In this document: positions 5,070 through 6,152 of the stretch, in pieces
Layout: every line of letters begins with the position of its first letter
How positions within the stretch are numbered: position 1 is the first letter of the stretch
NCBI GenBank assembly: GCA_002410125.1
Contig: DHQH01000040.1
Span: 1-6,152 of the forward strand
Reading direction: 5' to 3'
Origin: Alphaproteobacteria bacterium UBA5343
Lineage (GTDB): Bacteria; Pseudomonadota; Alphaproteobacteria; RF32; UBA5343
DNA length: 6,152 nucleotides
Notes under the pieces: model-generated
What the model was told of the DNA's origin: nothing
Databases searched by the model: none
What the model saw: the letters and a program-made list of their open reading frames with translations, nothing else
Position numbers and translations under genes: made by a program

Positions 5070-6152
5070 TTTTTACTCTTCCTTTCTCTACGCAGATTCT
5101 CATAATAATTATACTGCTTCGCAATCTGCCTCTCAAACCCTCTCTCAATCGGACGATAAAGCATAGTTCTACCCATCTCATCTGGGAAAAAATTTTGCCC
5201 AGAAAAACCATCTTCTGCATCATGGTCATACTGATAACCGTCACCATATCCAAGCTCAGCCATCATTTTAGTAGGAGCATTTAATATATGTTTTGGAGGC
5301 ATTAAAGATCCTGTCTGTTTTGCTAAATCCATCGCTTTTGCCCAAGCCTTATAAGATGAATTAGACTTTGGAGCTGTAGCTAAATAAATCACTAATTGTG
5401 ACAATGCTAACCTACCCTCTGGCATACCTAACCTTTCAAAAGCTTGCCAAGAAGACATCGCAATATTAATCGCATTTGGATCAGCCAGAGAAATATCTTC
5501 TGTTGCAATAATTGATAATCTTCTAAAAATATATCTAGGGTCTTCACCTGCATCAACCATTCTCGCTGTCCAATAAAGTGCAGCATCCACATCTGACCCT
5601 CTAATCGATTTTTGCATTGCAGAAATTAAATTATAATGCCCATCTCGCCCTTTGTCATAAACGGGTTTTCTTCTCTTCACCATTTCAAATAATTTTTCGC
5701 TATTTACTATTTCATCTTCTTTAGCTAAATTATAAATAGCTTCAACCATATTTAAGAAATAACGACCATCGCCATCTGCAATATTTTTCAAAGCGATTCG
5801 TGCTTCCTCATCAAGTGGTAATTTCTTATCTTCTTCTGCCTCTGCTCGCTCTATTAGTTTTTCAAAACCATTTCCATCCAAACGATTAAGGGTAAACACC
5901 TGACAACGAGAAAGAAGAGCAGAGTTTAATTCGAAAGAAGGGTTTTCTGTTGTTGCTCCAATTAAAATAATTGTTCCATCTTCAACATAAGGTAAAAAGC
6001 CATCTTGTTGAGATTTATTAAAACGATGTATCTCATCAACAAAAAGAATAGTCCCTCGCCCATGCATATCTCGTCTTAATTTAGCCGATTCGAAAACTTT
6101 CTTTAAATCCGCTACCCCAGAAAAAATAGCTGATGCAGGGCAAGTTAATAGA
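5066..6152 (-). CDS. rarA: Replication-associated recombination protein A (RarA/MgsA), 5' part outside window
   Basis: This is an AAA+ clamp-loader-like ATPase that acts at stalled replication forks. About 361 residues are visible. The frame stays open to the right edge, and the peptide there (AIFSGVADLKKVFESAK) matches the family just before Walker B. The internal ATG at 6067 is therefore not the true start, and the Walker A segment (roughly 75-80 residues) lies beyond the window. Visible motifs, numbered from that ATG, are Walker B ILFVDEIHRF (7-16), sensor 1 GATTENPSF (37-45) and the arginine finger region LLSRC with Arg54. The RarA-specific C-terminal oligomerisation region includes GSDVDAALYW, GEDPRYI, ATEDISLADP, APKSNSSY, APTKMM and ELGYGDGYQYDHD. 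The C-terminus is Lys/Arg-rich. It is the most upstream visible gene of the operon. Confidence 0.96.
   Translation of the reverse strand, partial: LLTCPASAIFSGVADLKKVFESAKLRRDMHGRGTILFVDEIHRFNKSQQDGFLPYVEDGTIILIGATTENPSFELNSALLSRCQVFTLNRLDGNGFEKLIERAEAEEDKKLPLDEEARIALKNIADGDGRYFLNMVEAIYNLAKEDEIVNSEKLFEMVKRRKPVYDKGRDGHYNLISAMQKSIRGSDVDAALYWTARMVDAGEDPRYIFRRLSIIATEDISLADPNAINIAMSSWQAFERLGMPEGRLALSQLVIYLATAPKSNSSYKAWAKAMDLAKQTGSLMPPKHILNAPTKMMAELGYGDGYQYDHDAEDGFSGQNFFPDEMGRTMLYRPIERGFERQIAKQYNYYENLRRERKSKK

Noticed and set aside
5020..5253. 77-codon minus-strand frame overlapping rarA and crcB
   Set aside because: It is an out-of-frame shadow of two well-identified genes.

Overview
The window looks like chromosomal core sequence from an AT-rich alphaproteobacterium (GC roughly one third by eye). 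The evidence is an ATP12-type F1 assembly chaperone gene downstream of rarA, crcB and rluC. As I recall, that gene order is a conserved alphaproteobacterial block. ATP12 is otherwise mainly known from mitochondria and alphaproteobacteria. The base composition would fit a Rickettsiales, Holosporales or streamlined free-living lineage, but I cannot fix the genus.

Layout. Positions 22-108 (+) hold a complete tRNA-Leu(GAG) gene with encoded CCA, followed at once by an intrinsic-terminator hairpin. Positions 109-416 contain no credible gene, but they are structured. There are two strong palindromes, an 11-bp direct repeat, a large imperfect hairpin, and a 21-bp near-exact copy (20/21) of the tRNA 3' end at 248-268 that stops exactly at the CCA. 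That copy resembles the distal attachment site left by an element that integrated into the tRNA gene, although no integrase is present here.

Everything from 417 onward lies on the minus strand. Reading in the direction of transcription (right to left), a tight five-gene run comes first. rarA is cut off by the right edge, crcB overlaps it by 4 nt, rluC follows after 2 nt, an AsmA-like gene after 10 nt, and the ATP12 gene after 16 nt. A likely terminator hairpin lies at 804-839. A separate acylphosphatase gene (710-417) follows, with its own good ribosome binding site and a perfect -10 box upstream. It converges on the tRNA gene.

The operon genes do not form one pathway. They are housekeeping functions: rescue of stalled replication forks (RarA), fluoride export (CrcB), 23S rRNA pseudouridylation (RluC-type), envelope biogenesis or lipid transport (AsmA family) and F1-ATPase assembly (ATP12). 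Their coupling through overlaps and very short gaps suggests co-transcription. The two features most worth a second look are the tRNA-3'-end duplication with palindromes at 88-268, and the AsmA gene. The AsmA gene sits between rluC and ATP12 and is flanked by identical 10-bp repeats. I see no evidence for a defence system, CRISPR array or other new multi-gene system.
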